From: a bacterium
GTDB taxonomy: Bacteria > Spirochaetota > Spirochaetia > JABEVK01
DNA length: 12,350 nt
Assembly: GCA_021782055.1 (NCBI GenBank)
Contig: JAJXVP010000064.1
Span: forward strand, 1-12,350
Reading direction: 5' to 3'
Shown here: piece by piece, positions 1-8,191 of the stretch
How positions within the stretch are numbered: position 1 is the first letter of the stretch
Layout of the letters: each line of letters starts with the position of its first letter
Notes under the pieces: generated by a model
The model's database searches: none
Told to the model about the DNA's origin: nothing
What the model saw: only the letters and a program-made list of their open reading frames with translations
Translations under genes and position numbers: made by a program

Positions 1-1760
1 CCGTTCTTTTTGACGGTATTTCTTTACAAATAGAAGAACGCGACCGGTTATGCGTGGTGGGACGTAACGGGGCGGGGAAAACCACCTTTTTGAAGCTTTT
101 AGCGGGACGTATTAACCCCGACCGAGGTGTACTTAGTCGCCGTCAGGGCCTTCGTCTAGCCTTCGTCGAACAAGAAGTTCCCGATTCACAAGGCACAGCC
201 TGGGAAGTTGCCCTCCAAGACAACCCGGTTCCCGAGGGACTTGACGAATGGGAACATCAGCGGCAGGTAGCGGCAAGCTTAACGCGATTTCATGTAGACC
301 CCGAGGCGTCGTTTGCTGAGCTTTCGGGGGGAAGCCGCCGAAGAGTGCTCTTGGCCCGGGCGCTTTCATCCTCTCCAGAGGTTTTACTGCTCGATGAACC
401 AACCAACCACTTAGATATCGAAACGATTCGGCTTTTAGAAGACACTCTGGCAAATGCTCGGTTCGCTGTTGTTTTCGTGACGCATGACCGCGCGTTTGCC
501 CGCCGGTTGGCGACACGAATGGCCGAGCTTGATCGGGGAAAGCTCGCTATCTTTGCCTGCGGCTGGGATGCCTTTCAAGAACGTCGCGAGTCACAATTGC
601 TGGCCGAAGAGCGTCAATGGGCGGACTTTGCCAAAAAGCTGACTCAAGAAGAGGCTTGGCTCAGGCGCGGTGTGAAAGCCCGGCTTTCTCGTGACGAGGG
701 CCGCGTCAAAGATCTACTTAAAAAGCGCGAAATTTGGAAAAACCGCCGTCAACGGTGGGGTAACGTCCAGTTCCGTCTGACGGAAGCTCCGCGCTCGGGA
801 GACTTGGTTTGTGAACTGGTCGATGTCGCGTTTTCTTGGGAGGGAACTGCGCTGCTTCAGGGTGTGAACGTGACCATTGAGCGTGGCGACAGGGTGGGCA
901 TAATTGGGCCGAATGGCAGTGGAAAAACGACGTTACTACGACTGATTTTGGGAAGTCTGGAACCTCAGACGGGAACAGTTCGGCGCGGGGCCCAACTTGC
1001 GCCGCTGTACTTTGACCAGCTTCGTTCCCAGTTGCGTCTAGACTGTTCGGTCGCCGAGAATGTCGGGGATGGTTATGACACCGTTACGTCAGGAGGCCGT
1101 CAGGTTCACGTTCTGGGGTACTTAGAGCGGTTTTTGTTTACACCCGAACGAGCCCGAGTGCCTGTTTCTGTTCTTTCAGGTGGCGAGCGCAACCGGCTTT
1201 TATTGGCAAAGCTGTTCACGAAACCCTCCAATTTGCTGGTGTTAGATGAGCCAACCAACGATCTGGACGGAGAAACGCTCGACCTTCTTGAGGCTCTGTT
1301 GACTGACTACGAAGGAACAGTGCTCTTGGTTAGTCACGATCGGGAATTTCTCGACCGAGCCGTCACCAGTACCCTAGCGATTAGCGGTCAGCAGGTAATC
1401 GAAACACCCGGGGGGTGGTCTGACTGGCTGGCCTTTCAAGAACGCCAAGTGCAAGAAAAAAGCGCCACAGCTTTGCGAGAAGAAAAGTCTGGCCCCCCTC
1501 AGCCCGAAAGAAAAACCAGTGACAGGCCCCGAAAGCTTACCTGGAAAGAGCAAAAGGAGCTTGAAACCCTACCAGCGCAGCTTGCTGACTTAGAGGCCCA
1601 ACAGAAAGCTCTTTACGAGGAGCTGGCCCGCCCCGACCTTTATCAAGACGGTGTTGAGCTGCCACAAGAAAAAAACTCCCGTTTGGCCACAGTTTCAGCC
1701 CAGATTGATCTGGCCTGGGCTCGTTGGCAAGAGCTAGAGGCACTCAAGGACTCCCCTTAA
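1..1760 (+). CDS. uup: ABC-F family ATPase, Uup type (5' end outside window)
   Basis: This is a soluble tandem-ATPase ABC-F protein without membrane segments. Family members act on ribosomes or translation, and Uup is also linked to DNA or replication-intermediate metabolism. The reading frame is open from base 3 and reads VLFDGISLQIEERDRL before the GTG at 54, so that GTG is internal; by family alignment only about 15-20 N-terminal residues are missing. Numbering from the GTG at 54: first Walker A GRNGAGKTT (3-11), signature LSGGS (90-94), Walker B with DEPTNHLD (114-121), H-loop THD (143-145); an ABC-F linker at about 180-245; second Walker A GPNGSGKTT (285-293), LSGGE (374-378), DEPTNDLD (398-405), SHD (427-429). 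The C-terminal stretch (about 494-565, starting KLTWKEQKELE) is the charged coiled-coil domain typical of Uup, which separates it from EttA and YheS. It converges on the response regulator with 25 bp between stops and no clear terminator. Confidence 0.93.
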   Translation, partial: VLFDGISLQIEERDRLCVVGRNGAGKTTFLKLLAGRINPDRGVLSRRQGLRLAFVEQEVPDSQGTAWEVALQDNPVPEGLDEWEHQRQVAASLTRFHVDPEASFAELSGGSRRRVLLARALSSSPEVLLLDEPTNHLDIETIRLLEDTLANARFAVVFVTHDRAFARRLATRMAELDRGKLAIFACGWDAFQERRESQLLAEERQWADFAKKLTQEEAWLRRGVKARLSRDEGRVKDLLKKREIWKNRRQRWGNVQFRLTEAPRSGDLVCELVDVAFSWEGTALLQGVNVTIERGDRVGIIGPNGSGKTTLLRLILGSLEPQTGTVRRGAQLAPLYFDQLRSQLRLDCSVAENVGDGYDTVTSGGRQVHVLGYLERFLFTPERARVPVSVLSGGERNRLLLAKLFTKPSNLLVLDEPTNDLDGETLDLLEALLTDYEGTVLLVSHDREFLDRAVTSTLAISGQQVIETPGGWSDWLAFQERQVQEKSATALREEKSGPPQPERKTSDRPRKLTWKEQKELETLPAQLADLEAQQKALYEELARPDLYQDGVELPQEKNSRLATVSAQIDLAWARWQELEALKDSP

Positions 1761-1785
1761 ACGTGTTTTCTTCCAATTAAAGGAG

Positions 1786-3843
1786 TTACTCTAAAGGCTG
1801 AGGTAGACCCAGAACATACCCTTGGGCGTAATCGACCCCGATATCGCGCACGATATTGAGCACCGCTTCATTGACAACAAATTCGGCAATGGTTTGAATG
1901 CCCATCGTTTCACTGATGGTTTTCATTGCTCTTACCATGGCGAGGTTGACCTTGTCGTGGTCTATGGAATGGATAAAGGCGCCATCAATTTTTAAGAAAT
2001 CGACGGGGAGAGTTTTCAAGTAGGCGAAGGAAGAAAAGCCGCTGCCAAAATCGTCCAACGCTAAAGAACAGCCCAGGGCCTTAAGTTCCCCTAAAAAGCC
2101 GGCCGCCGCCGTCAAATTGGCAATGGTCGCGGTTTCAGTAATTTCGAAGCAGAAGTTGGCCGGCGAAACGTTATAACGTTTAAACTCATGCTTGATGAAC
2201 GACAAAAGATTCCCATCGGCGACGGACTCGCCCGACAAGTTTACACTATACACCGGGGGATCGTCTTCAGCACGTTTGGCGTAGTGGGCAATCGCGTTCC
2301 GTACTACCCACCGGTCTATCTGTGTCATAAGGTTGTACCGTTCCGCAGCGGGGATAAAATCGGAGGGCTGAATCAGGGTTCCATCGTTGGCGCGAAGCCG
2401 AAGCAGAACCTCAATTTTGGGGTGGTATCCTTTGGCCGGGTCAATGGGGCGGATCTCTTGCCAGTAGAGTACAAAGCGGTTTTCCTCCAAGGCACGGCCC
2501 AGCTGGCTAATCAACGTCATTTCGCTTCGTCGCTGTCGAAAGTTCTGATCGCCCAGATCATAGACTTTAATTCGATTGCCGCCTTCTTCTTTCGCCAGGT
2601 AGCAGGCATCGTCGGCGGCGGCAAGTAAATGACGGCTATCTCCGTACGTAGGGTTCAATGAGATGAGTCCTAAACTCGCCTTAACCTGGAAACTAGCGGT
2701 TTGCCATACAAAATCGTGACCATTAAGTTGGTGCTTTAACATCCAAGCCTTGTCAAAGGCCTCTTGCGCCGAACAGTTTTCAAAAAGCACGGCAAACTCG
2801 TCCCCGCCCAAGCGGGCTAAAGCGGTTGTCTGCGAATCCTGGCCCCGCCGCAAAATCTCGGCGACTTGTCGCAACAACTCGTCGCCCGCCAAGTGGCCGC
2901 AGGTATCATTGATCAACTTAAATTGATCCAAGTCCAAATAGAGCATGGCACAAGGAATGTTGTTCTGAACTTTTTCTTGCCAGACACGGGTGAGCAGGGC
3001 TGTAAACTCGCGCCGGTTGAGTAAGCCCGTCAGGGCGTCGAACTTAGCTTGATGATCGAGTTTTTGCTTCAGCAGGCGAAGGGCCGAGACATCGCGGAGT
3101 GCTAACACCTGACCTATGGGCAACTCATCAAACTGTACTTGCGAAATGCGACCTTCGATGGGAATAACCTGCCCCATAGCGGTTTGTAGCAGGGCATTCT
3201 GAAACGAATACGAGGTTTCGGGGGAGTTATCCTGCTCGGGAAAGCGTAAGGGGATCAGGCTTTCTTCGTCGAGCAGTGAAAATACCGCTTTGACCGGCTG
3301 ACCAAGAACACCTTCAGCGGGAAGACCCAAGGCATCAAGAGCCGCAGGGTTGGCAAAATGAATTTTTTGGGTTAAGTCGATTGCGATGATGCCGTCGGCG
3401 ATGCTGTTTAAAATCGAAGATACCCACCGCTCCTGGTCGCGAAGCTTGGCGTCAAGCCTCGACTTGTACATGGCCATGTCGAGGGTTGACAACAGCTCAC
3501 GCTCTTTAAACGGCTTAATCAGGTAGCCCAACGGTTGGGCTAGCTTTGCCCGTTCTAGGGTGGCTTCATCGGAATAGGCGGTTAAAAAGATCGAAGGGAT
3601 TTGCCACTGACGAAAAATGAGTTTGCTGGTTTCAATCCCATCAAGGGGACCCTCTAAGCGAATATCCATCAGGATGAGATCGGGTTTTTCTTCTTCGGCC
3701 AGCAAAAGGGCGTCGGCTCCGGTGGCACAGTTCCCCACCACGTCGTAACCGAAGGCCTTCAGACGGCGTTGAAGGTCAAAAGCAATGATCTTTTCATCCT
3801 CGACAATCAGGATCCGTTCTTTCAGCTTATGATCTTTGTCCAC
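1786..3843 (-). CDS. Response regulator with REC-PAS-GGDEF-EAL domains (c-di-GMP turnover)
   Basis: Predicted cytoplasmic regulator that makes and/or degrades cyclic di-GMP under control of a histidine kinase not present here. Numbering from the GTG at 3843 (685 aa): the REC domain (about 10-125) has the acidic cluster EDE (15-17), phospho-acceptor D60 in LMDIRL, T88 and K110. A PAS-like region follows (about 135-260, NSIADGIIAID). The GGDEF domain (about 265-430) has an intact GGDEF (346-350) and LDLDQFK. The EAL domain (about 440-680) has EVL in place of EAL (478-480), but keeps the other ligands: N535, E567, D597-D598, K618, E654 and Q674. The RxxD inhibitory site expected just before GGDEF is absent (S and T at those positions). 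The frame also allows a TTG start at 3906, but GTG 3843 has a GGGAG Shine-Dalgarno (3850-3854) 6 nt upstream and leaves a sensible REC N-terminus. It lies 88 bp downstream of the DUF5312-like gene, probably in one transcript. Confidence 0.92.
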   Translation of the reverse strand: MDKDHKLKERILIVEDEKIIAFDLQRRLKAFGYDVVGNCATGADALLLAEEEKPDLILMDIRLEGPLDGIETSKLIFRQWQIPSIFLTAYSDEATLERAKLAQPLGYLIKPFKERELLSTLDMAMYKSRLDAKLRDQERWVSSILNSIADGIIAIDLTQKIHFANPAALDALGLPAEGVLGQPVKAVFSLLDEESLIPLRFPEQDNSPETSYSFQNALLQTAMGQVIPIEGRISQVQFDELPIGQVLALRDVSALRLLKQKLDHQAKFDALTGLLNRREFTALLTRVWQEKVQNNIPCAMLYLDLDQFKLINDTCGHLAGDELLRQVAEILRRGQDSQTTALARLGGDEFAVLFENCSAQEAFDKAWMLKHQLNGHDFVWQTASFQVKASLGLISLNPTYGDSRHLLAAADDACYLAKEEGGNRIKVYDLGDQNFRQRRSEMTLISQLGRALEENRFVLYWQEIRPIDPAKGYHPKIEVLLRLRANDGTLIQPSDFIPAAERYNLMTQIDRWVVRNAIAHYAKRAEDDPPVYSVNLSGESVADGNLLSFIKHEFKRYNVSPANFCFEITETATIANLTAAAGFLGELKALGCSLALDDFGSGFSSFAYLKTLPVDFLKIDGAFIHSIDHDKVNLAMVRAMKTISETMGIQTIAEFVVNEAVLNIVRDIGVDYAQGYVLGLPQPLE

Positions 3844-3849
3844 AGTCAG

Positions 3850-3854
3850 CTCCC
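3850..3854 (-). promoter_or_regulatory. Shine-Dalgarno site deciding the GTG start of the response regulator
   Basis: On the minus strand GGGAG lies 6 nt before the GTG at 3843-3841. The alternative upstream TTG (3906-3904) has no comparable site, so this box supports the shorter 685-residue protein. Confidence 0.6.
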
Positions 3855-3931
3855 GGAACTTTTCATGACTTGAGTGTAGCCTGAAACGGGCATGCTGACC
3901 ATACAAGAATTTTCGGAATCGTTTGGTCCTT

Positions 3932-5491
3932 TTAGACTTTTAAGCCGCGGATGATGACAAAGTTCTTCATAATTTTCAAAAATTGTAAAGAACGATTGTA
4001 GCCGTTGATCAGGCCTTGAATAATCTCGCGGTTGTTCTTTCCACCTAAGCCTTTAATGTTATTGACATACAGGGGTTGGGGGTTTTTGTAATCCTGCAAA
4101 ATTTCAGAAATGCGAAGGCTCAGCGCTGCGACATGATTGACTTCGGCTTCGAGAAGCTCGGAGGCGGCCCGGTTGATTTTCTCGATAATCTGCCCAGGTA
4201 CCGAGGAACTTTGGGGTTTTTCGAAGTATTTCTCTAGGGCTGTCAGGGTAAATTTGCCTTCGCTTTCAAGAGCTTTGTCAAAGGCGTCGAGCCGTACCAT
4301 AAGTTTTTCTAACGGGTACAACGAGTTGGCAAACTTAGCCGCATACTCCTTGTCTTGAAAGAAGCCGTTTAGGACAATTTGTTTCACGTGGTCGAGATAG
4401 CCTCCAGCCAGAACTGAAACCGCGAAACTTTTTAAAAGCGATAGGGGGTTGACCAGAGTTAAACCTGGGTAACCCGCGTCTTGAAGTCGTTTGTCGGTTT
4501 CTTCGGTATAGTTTTCAAGGGGAAGCAAGTGTCCTTGGGGGAACAGGGCGCGAATATCTGCTTCGAGGGACGATTCGGCAAGCTCGCGCAAAACTCGGTC
4601 ACGGTCTTGGCTAAAGCGTTGACCAAGGGTTTCGAGGTAATCCCGCAGGGGGTCGTTCTTGGGTTTCCAAACTTCGGGAACAAAGTCGGGCTCTTGGCGC
4701 AAAATGCGAATTAAAGTCAGCGTTAAATACCCCGAACAGGGACCGCGCAATAAGGTGCGCAGGCGGTCCAAGAGTTTTTCCATTTTGCGGAGATTTTCTT
4801 GAGCCTTTTCAGCATTAAGACGTTCTAAAAGGATGAAAAGCCCCCGTTCCATTTGAGGGGTAATTTCGAAATCTCCGAGCAGATAATACAGGTCGAGCAG
4901 GTCGGGCAAGAGGTTGTCGCCGTCGACAGGAATAAAGTGGGGCTGTTGTTGGCCTAGAAAGGCTAAGTCATAACCGAACTTTTTAAAGAAGGGCTGAAAC
5001 GAGTGGGTGACTAAATTCTTGAGCTTTTCGAGGTCGAGAATATCTTGAGCCGCCGCAGAGGTGTCCTGGCGTCGAATATCACTTTCGAGGTTGGCAAACT
5101 CTTGATTGACCGAGGCCACCAAATTGCTGGACTTGCCGGCAAAGCGCTCTTTCAAACTGTCATAGCTGAGGGCTAGCCGTCGTTCGGCGATGTCGCCGGC
5201 AAGTGAAGACTCAACCAAGTACTGTCGAGACAAGGCTTCGAGGCGTTTGTCGGGGTTAGCTAAAGTTTTGCTAAATAAGTCGTACAGCGGCTTGCTCAAC
5301 TGATAAAACTGAAGCCAACTTTGTGCCAGTCCGGGTTGGATCATGCCGGTGGCCTTATTCCAAACAGGGGGTTTAACCGACAGCACGGTTTCGTGCAAAT
5401 CACGTAAAACGCGCCTCAGCCTTAGTGTTTCGGGGTCGCCAGAGAAGAGCTGAAAAAAGAAATCACTTAGACCTTCGAAAAAGCCGGGCAT
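3932..5491 (-). CDS. Conserved helical protein of unknown function, DUF5312-like
   Basis: A 519-residue protein with no signal peptide, no membrane segment and no catalytic motif that I can recognise, so it is probably cytoplasmic. It is mostly helical, with many Leu/Lys/Glu-rich stretches, including a coiled-coil-like one around residues 225-250 (ERGLFILLERLNAEKAQ) and a long helical C-terminal part. It matches my memory of the spirochaete family called DUF5312; that assignment is from recall and not from a search. The ATG at 5491 is chosen because the protein begins MPGFFEGLSDFF from it; a GTG two codons upstream (5497) is in frame and cannot be excluded. It is the first gene of a minus-strand unit with the c-di-GMP response regulator and diverges from ddl with 64 bp between start codons. 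Function is not assigned; the pairing with a c-di-GMP regulator is only a contextual hint. Confidence 0.85.
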   Translation of the reverse strand: MPGFFEGLSDFFFQLFSGDPETLRLRRVLRDLHETVLSVKPPVWNKATGMIQPGLAQSWLQFYQLSKPLYDLFSKTLANPDKRLEALSRQYLVESSLAGDIAERRLALSYDSLKERFAGKSSNLVASVNQEFANLESDIRRQDTSAAAQDILDLEKLKNLVTHSFQPFFKKFGYDLAFLGQQQPHFIPVDGDNLLPDLLDLYYLLGDFEITPQMERGLFILLERLNAEKAQENLRKMEKLLDRLRTLLRGPCSGYLTLTLIRILRQEPDFVPEVWKPKNDPLRDYLETLGQRFSQDRDRVLRELAESSLEADIRALFPQGHLLPLENYTEETDKRLQDAGYPGLTLVNPLSLLKSFAVSVLAGGYLDHVKQIVLNGFFQDKEYAAKFANSLYPLEKLMVRLDAFDKALESEGKFTLTALEKYFEKPQSSSVPGQIIEKINRAASELLEAEVNHVAALSLRISEILQDYKNPQPLYVNNIKGLGGKNNREIIQGLINGYNRSLQFLKIMKNFVIIRGLKV

Positions 5492-5497
5492 GACCAC

Positions 5498-5526
5498 ACT
5501 CTAGCCGGTGAGCTGGCCTTTGACAA
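5498..5526 (-). promoter_or_regulatory. Predicted sigma70-type promoter of the DUF5312-like gene
   Basis: Reading the minus strand: TTGTCA (5526-5521), 17 nt spacer, TAGAGT (5503-5498), then exactly 6 nt to the ATG at 5491. The predicted transcript start falls on or next to the ATG, giving a leaderless mRNA. The -35 box overlaps, on the opposite strand, the -35 of the ddl promoter. Confidence 0.5.
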
Positions 5527-5549
5527 GGACAAAAGAGGGGCGGCATACT
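5520..5549 (+). promoter_or_regulatory. Predicted sigma70-type promoter of ddl
   Basis: A perfect TTGACA (5520-5525), 18 nt spacer and CATACT (5544-5549, 4 of 6 match to TATAAT), followed by 6 nt and then the ATG at 5556. The transcript start is predicted at the ATG. The run GGGG 2 nt before the ATG is too close, and AGAGGG at 5534-5539 too far, to be normal ribosome-binding sites. Confidence 0.5.
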
Positions 5550-5555
5550 GGGGCC

Positions 5556-6674
5556 ATGACAGCTCCCCCTTCCTCAAAAAAACTCCACGTTGTCCTCTTA
5601 TATGGGGGCCCAGGCGGCGAACACGATGTTTCGCGTCTCTCGGCTGCCTCAATCTTTCGGCATTTGGACCGTTCTCGCTATGAGGTGACCCCGGTCGGGG
5701 TCGATCGGTCGGGGGTGTGGTACCGTCAAGGACCCTGGTTTGCCCAGATTCCCGCAGGGGACGCCCTTCCCATAGAGACTCGCGCCGGCACCAGGTTAGC
5801 CGCAGTACCTGGGCAGGGGCTTTTGAGCGAAAGTGCTCCCGGGCTATGGCAAAGCTTTCGGGTGGATGTTGTTTTCAACATCGTCCATGGGATTCAAGGC
5901 GAGGATGGTCGCCTACAAGGCTTATTAGAAACGGCAGGTCTGCCGGCGACGGGCGCTCGCGTGACAGGCAGCGCCTTAGGGATGGACAAAGTTTTTGCCA
6001 AGCAAGTTTGGGAACAACACGGATTGCCCGTCGTCCCCTACCGCGTCGCCCACCAAAGGTTGGCGCGCAAAGATGCTGGGTACATCAAACGCCTGTTCAA
6101 CGAAACCGTCGAGCTGTTAGGCTTGCCGCTTTTTGTCAAGCCGGCCAATTCGGGGTCTTCGGTGGGCGTTTCAAAAGCGCACGACTTCGAGAGCTTTGTC
6201 CAAGCTCTCGAAGTGGCCTTCGCGGTGGATGAAAAGGTTTTGGTCGAACAAGCGATGAACGTACAAGAGGTTGAGGTGGCTGTTCTTGACTGCCCCGAGC
6301 CGACGGCGTTTGGTCCCGGAGAAATCGAGCCCACCCATGAATTTTATGACTACGACGCGAAGTACCTCGACCCCCAAGGCGCTCGGTTGCTCATTCCTGC
6401 CCATGTTTCACCGACGCTAGCCGAAAACTTGTTAGCCACCGCCGTAGCGGCCTATCGAGCCCTAGACATTCAGGGGTTCTCGCGGGTGGATTTTTTTGTC
6501 GACAAGGTTACCGGACGCGTTTGCCTGAACGAAATTAATACCTTGCCGGGTTTTACCACCATTTCGATGTTTCCCCGTATGGCGATGAGCCAAGGCCTGA
6601 GTTATGCCGAGGTGCTTGACTGGATTATTCATGAAGCGTTGAGCCGACCCGTTTACTCTGTGGGCAAGTCGTAG
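5556..6674 (+). CDS. ddl: D-alanine--D-alanine ligase
   Basis: ATP-grasp ligase that joins two D-alanines to make the dipeptide used by MurF for the peptidoglycan stem; cytoplasmic. Visible motifs in the 372-residue product: N-terminal GGPGGEHDVSRLSA (17-30; the usual form is closer to GGxSGEHEVS), HGIQGEDGRLQGLLE (111-125), SALGMDK (139-145), the ATP-grasp core FVKPANSGSSVGVSKA (193-208), the omega-loop FYDYDAKY (263-270), whose Tyr is typical of D-Ala-D-Ala rather than Van-type D-Ala-D-Lac ligases, and the metal-binding RVDFF with LNEINTLPGFT (324-334). The frame is open back to a GTG at 5508, but the family-like N-terminus starts at the ATG at 5556. Length is normal for Ddl. It diverges from the DUF5312-like gene. 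Its last 22 bp overlap the convergent end of the secreted propeller protein, leaving no room for a separate terminator. Confidence 0.96.
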   Translation: MTAPPSSKKLHVVLLYGGPGGEHDVSRLSAASIFRHLDRSRYEVTPVGVDRSGVWYRQGPWFAQIPAGDALPIETRAGTRLAAVPGQGLLSESAPGLWQSFRVDVVFNIVHGIQGEDGRLQGLLETAGLPATGARVTGSALGMDKVFAKQVWEQHGLPVVPYRVAHQRLARKDAGYIKRLFNETVELLGLPLFVKPANSGSSVGVSKAHDFESFVQALEVAFAVDEKVLVEQAMNVQEVEVAVLDCPEPTAFGPGEIEPTHEFYDYDAKYLDPQGARLLIPAHVSPTLAENLLATAVAAYRALDIQGFSRVDFFVDKVTGRVCLNEINTLPGFTTISMFPRMAMSQGLSYAEVLDWIIHEALSRPVYSVGKS

Positions 6675-8191
6675 GGTTGGGGGGGGACTGGCAGGTCCAA
6701 CCGAGCCCAGCCGGCGCTGGTTTTCGGCAAGGCAGCGCTGTTTTTTGGCAAGGGAGTTTTGTTCGTATTTAGGGGGTAAACCGTGACGTTCATCCACGAC
6801 GGGAGTTGCAAAGGCCCATAGTGGTAGTGCTCGGCCCCCGGCCACGGGCTTTTGACAGCTTTTTGGGCTATGGTCAACAGCCGGTTTTTGCCGGGAGTGC
6901 CTTCCCAAAACGGTATCGTTCTGACCTTCCAAGCCCGGCTGACAGCGGTGCCCGCATCGGGCGTCCAGACCCAATCCGCCAAGGGTAACCCGTTAGGTTC
7001 GGACCAAGCCAGGGTAAAGCTTCCGTTGCCCAGGGTGGCCGTAAAATAGGACGCTTTGGCCGTGCGGGCGTCTTCGGTCAGCCGACTCCACACTGAAGAA
7101 AACGGCTCGCCCTGCAGTTGGGTTTTGTACAAAAGTTCCGCACCTGCCATAAGCAGGCCTGCTTCGGGGTAACCCCCTTGCTGTGCCCAAAGTTGAGCTA
7201 GTTGGCGCGGTTCATCGATTAACGCTTGCCAACTGACCGGGGGAACTGCAGTTGATCCGGTGGGAGCTTTGGCGTCCCATGACCAAACCCACACTGTTCT
7301 GGCTAACGCAGACCACAAATACAGGCGACCGTTCCCGGCTACGATATGCACATCTTGCGGCAATTCGTGCCCGCTCAGGGTGGTAAAGCGAGACCATAGG
7401 GCGGTACCTTCAAGCGAAAAAGCACCGACCCAACCGGGGCCGCAGGCAAAATAGCCTTTTTCATCGGGGAAAGGGACAAGGCTAGTCATCCTCCCCGGAG
7501 CCTCGGGAGCGGGAAGGGGGTTCCAGAATTCGTGGCGGCGTGTCCACGGGAGAGCTTGCAGACTGTCGCAGGCCCAAGGTTGACCAGCCGGGGATGCGGT
7601 AAAGTTCGAGGGGAAAAACGGTAAAGGTTCCGCTTCATGCCAGGTTCGGTTCCAATTCTTTTTAATAAACAAGCGGCGCCCCGAGGTTGCGGCAAAGCCG
7701 TTGATATTCACACTTAGCGAATCTGGGCTAAGAGGCGGGAGGTCGCTCCAAAAGACAGTGCCTTCTCGAGGATACAAAAGCCCGAACTTGGTCGCTGTGA
7801 AAAACGCCACTCCTTGACCGACGGGAACGGCATTGGGGGTTCCAGTCAGCATTGCGGGGGCACGATTTTGCAAATCAGGCGTAGGGAGCCAGACCAAGCT
7901 TTCAGGACTAAACGAAAGGTCGGCCTTGAGGATCAACCAGCCGCTGGTCAGGGAAACGACTGTCAGTCCTTGGGCGGGAACAACCGCCAGGGGAACCGCC
8001 TGTTCATCGGTACGTAAGGTCCAAAAGCTCTGCTTGTCCAATTTGAGCTGACGCTCTTGAAGCGGCGCTGTTTGCGGCCCCGCTTCTGGTCGACCAGAGC
8101 TCGCCGGTGAAGGCTCGGCCGAAACGATTGAAGCGGTCAAACAAAACAAGACCGTTCCCAAGACCGTTACCCCAAACGTTGGTCGCTTCAT
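6653..8191 (-). CDS. Secreted Trp-rich protein with beta-propeller-like repeats, function unknown
   Basis: A 512-residue protein with a type I signal peptide: KR near the start, hydrophobic stretch about 6-23, and cleavage predicted after VSA (23-25). There is no lipobox. The mature part is rich in Trp (26 by my count, about 5 percent, several times usual) and has only two Cys (208 and 250). Repeating units of the type G-W/L-x-aliphatic, 'EGT-aromatic-W', 'aliphatic-x-GNGRLYLW' (for example 136-176 and 250-294) look like blades of a PQQ/WD-type propeller. Residues about 326-358 look helical, possibly TPR-like. I do not recognise a named family. The start ATG overlaps the murE stop as ATGA (8188-8191), and AGAGGGG (8204-8198) sits 6 nt upstream, so it is co-transcribed and likely translationally coupled with murE. 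A periplasmic or envelope role is inferred from this and the signal peptide. Confidence 0.82.
   Translation of the reverse strand: MKRPTFGVTVLGTVLFCLTASIVSAEPSPASSGRPEAGPQTAPLQERQLKLDKQSFWTLRTDEQAVPLAVVPAQGLTVVSLTSGWLILKADLSFSPESLVWLPTPDLQNRAPAMLTGTPNAVPVGQGVAFFTATKFGLLYPREGTVFWSDLPPLSPDSLSVNINGFAATSGRRLFIKKNWNRTWHEAEPLPFFPSNFTASPAGQPWACDSLQALPWTRRHEFWNPLPAPEAPGRMTSLVPFPDEKGYFACGPGWVGAFSLEGTALWSRFTTLSGHELPQDVHIVAGNGRLYLWSALARTVWVWSWDAKAPTGSTAVPPVSWQALIDEPRQLAQLWAQQGGYPEAGLLMAGAELLYKTQLQGEPFSSVWSRLTEDARTAKASYFTATLGNGSFTLAWSEPNGLPLADWVWTPDAGTAVSRAWKVRTIPFWEGTPGKNRLLTIAQKAVKSPWPGAEHYHYGPLQLPSWMNVTVYPLNTNKTPLPKNSAALPKTSAGWARLDLPVPPQPYDLPTE
6679..6686. repeat. Homopolymeric G8 tract (C8 in the propeller gene)
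   Basis: Eight consecutive G on +, 5 bases past the ddl stop codon and inside the 3' end of the convergent gene. In that gene it encodes part of VPP, about 10 codons before the stop. A slip of one base would alter only the last residues of the secreted protein and the read-through end. Confidence 0.9.

Noticed and set aside
1751..1785. Possible bidirectional terminator between the convergent uup and response-regulator genes
   Set aside because: CTCC/GGAG and TTAA/TTAA can pair only as two 4-bp stems separated by an internal loop, with a 14-15 nt loop and no adjacent T tract; too weak.
2188..2628. Plus-strand open frame of about 146 codons inside the response regulator
   Set aside because: It lies entirely antisense to the EAL and GGDEF coding sequence, whose catalytic motifs fix the real frame.
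5508..5555. GTG at 5508 as the ddl start
   Set aside because: It adds 16 residues not expected for Ddl, and the predicted promoter -10 box would then lie inside the coding sequence.
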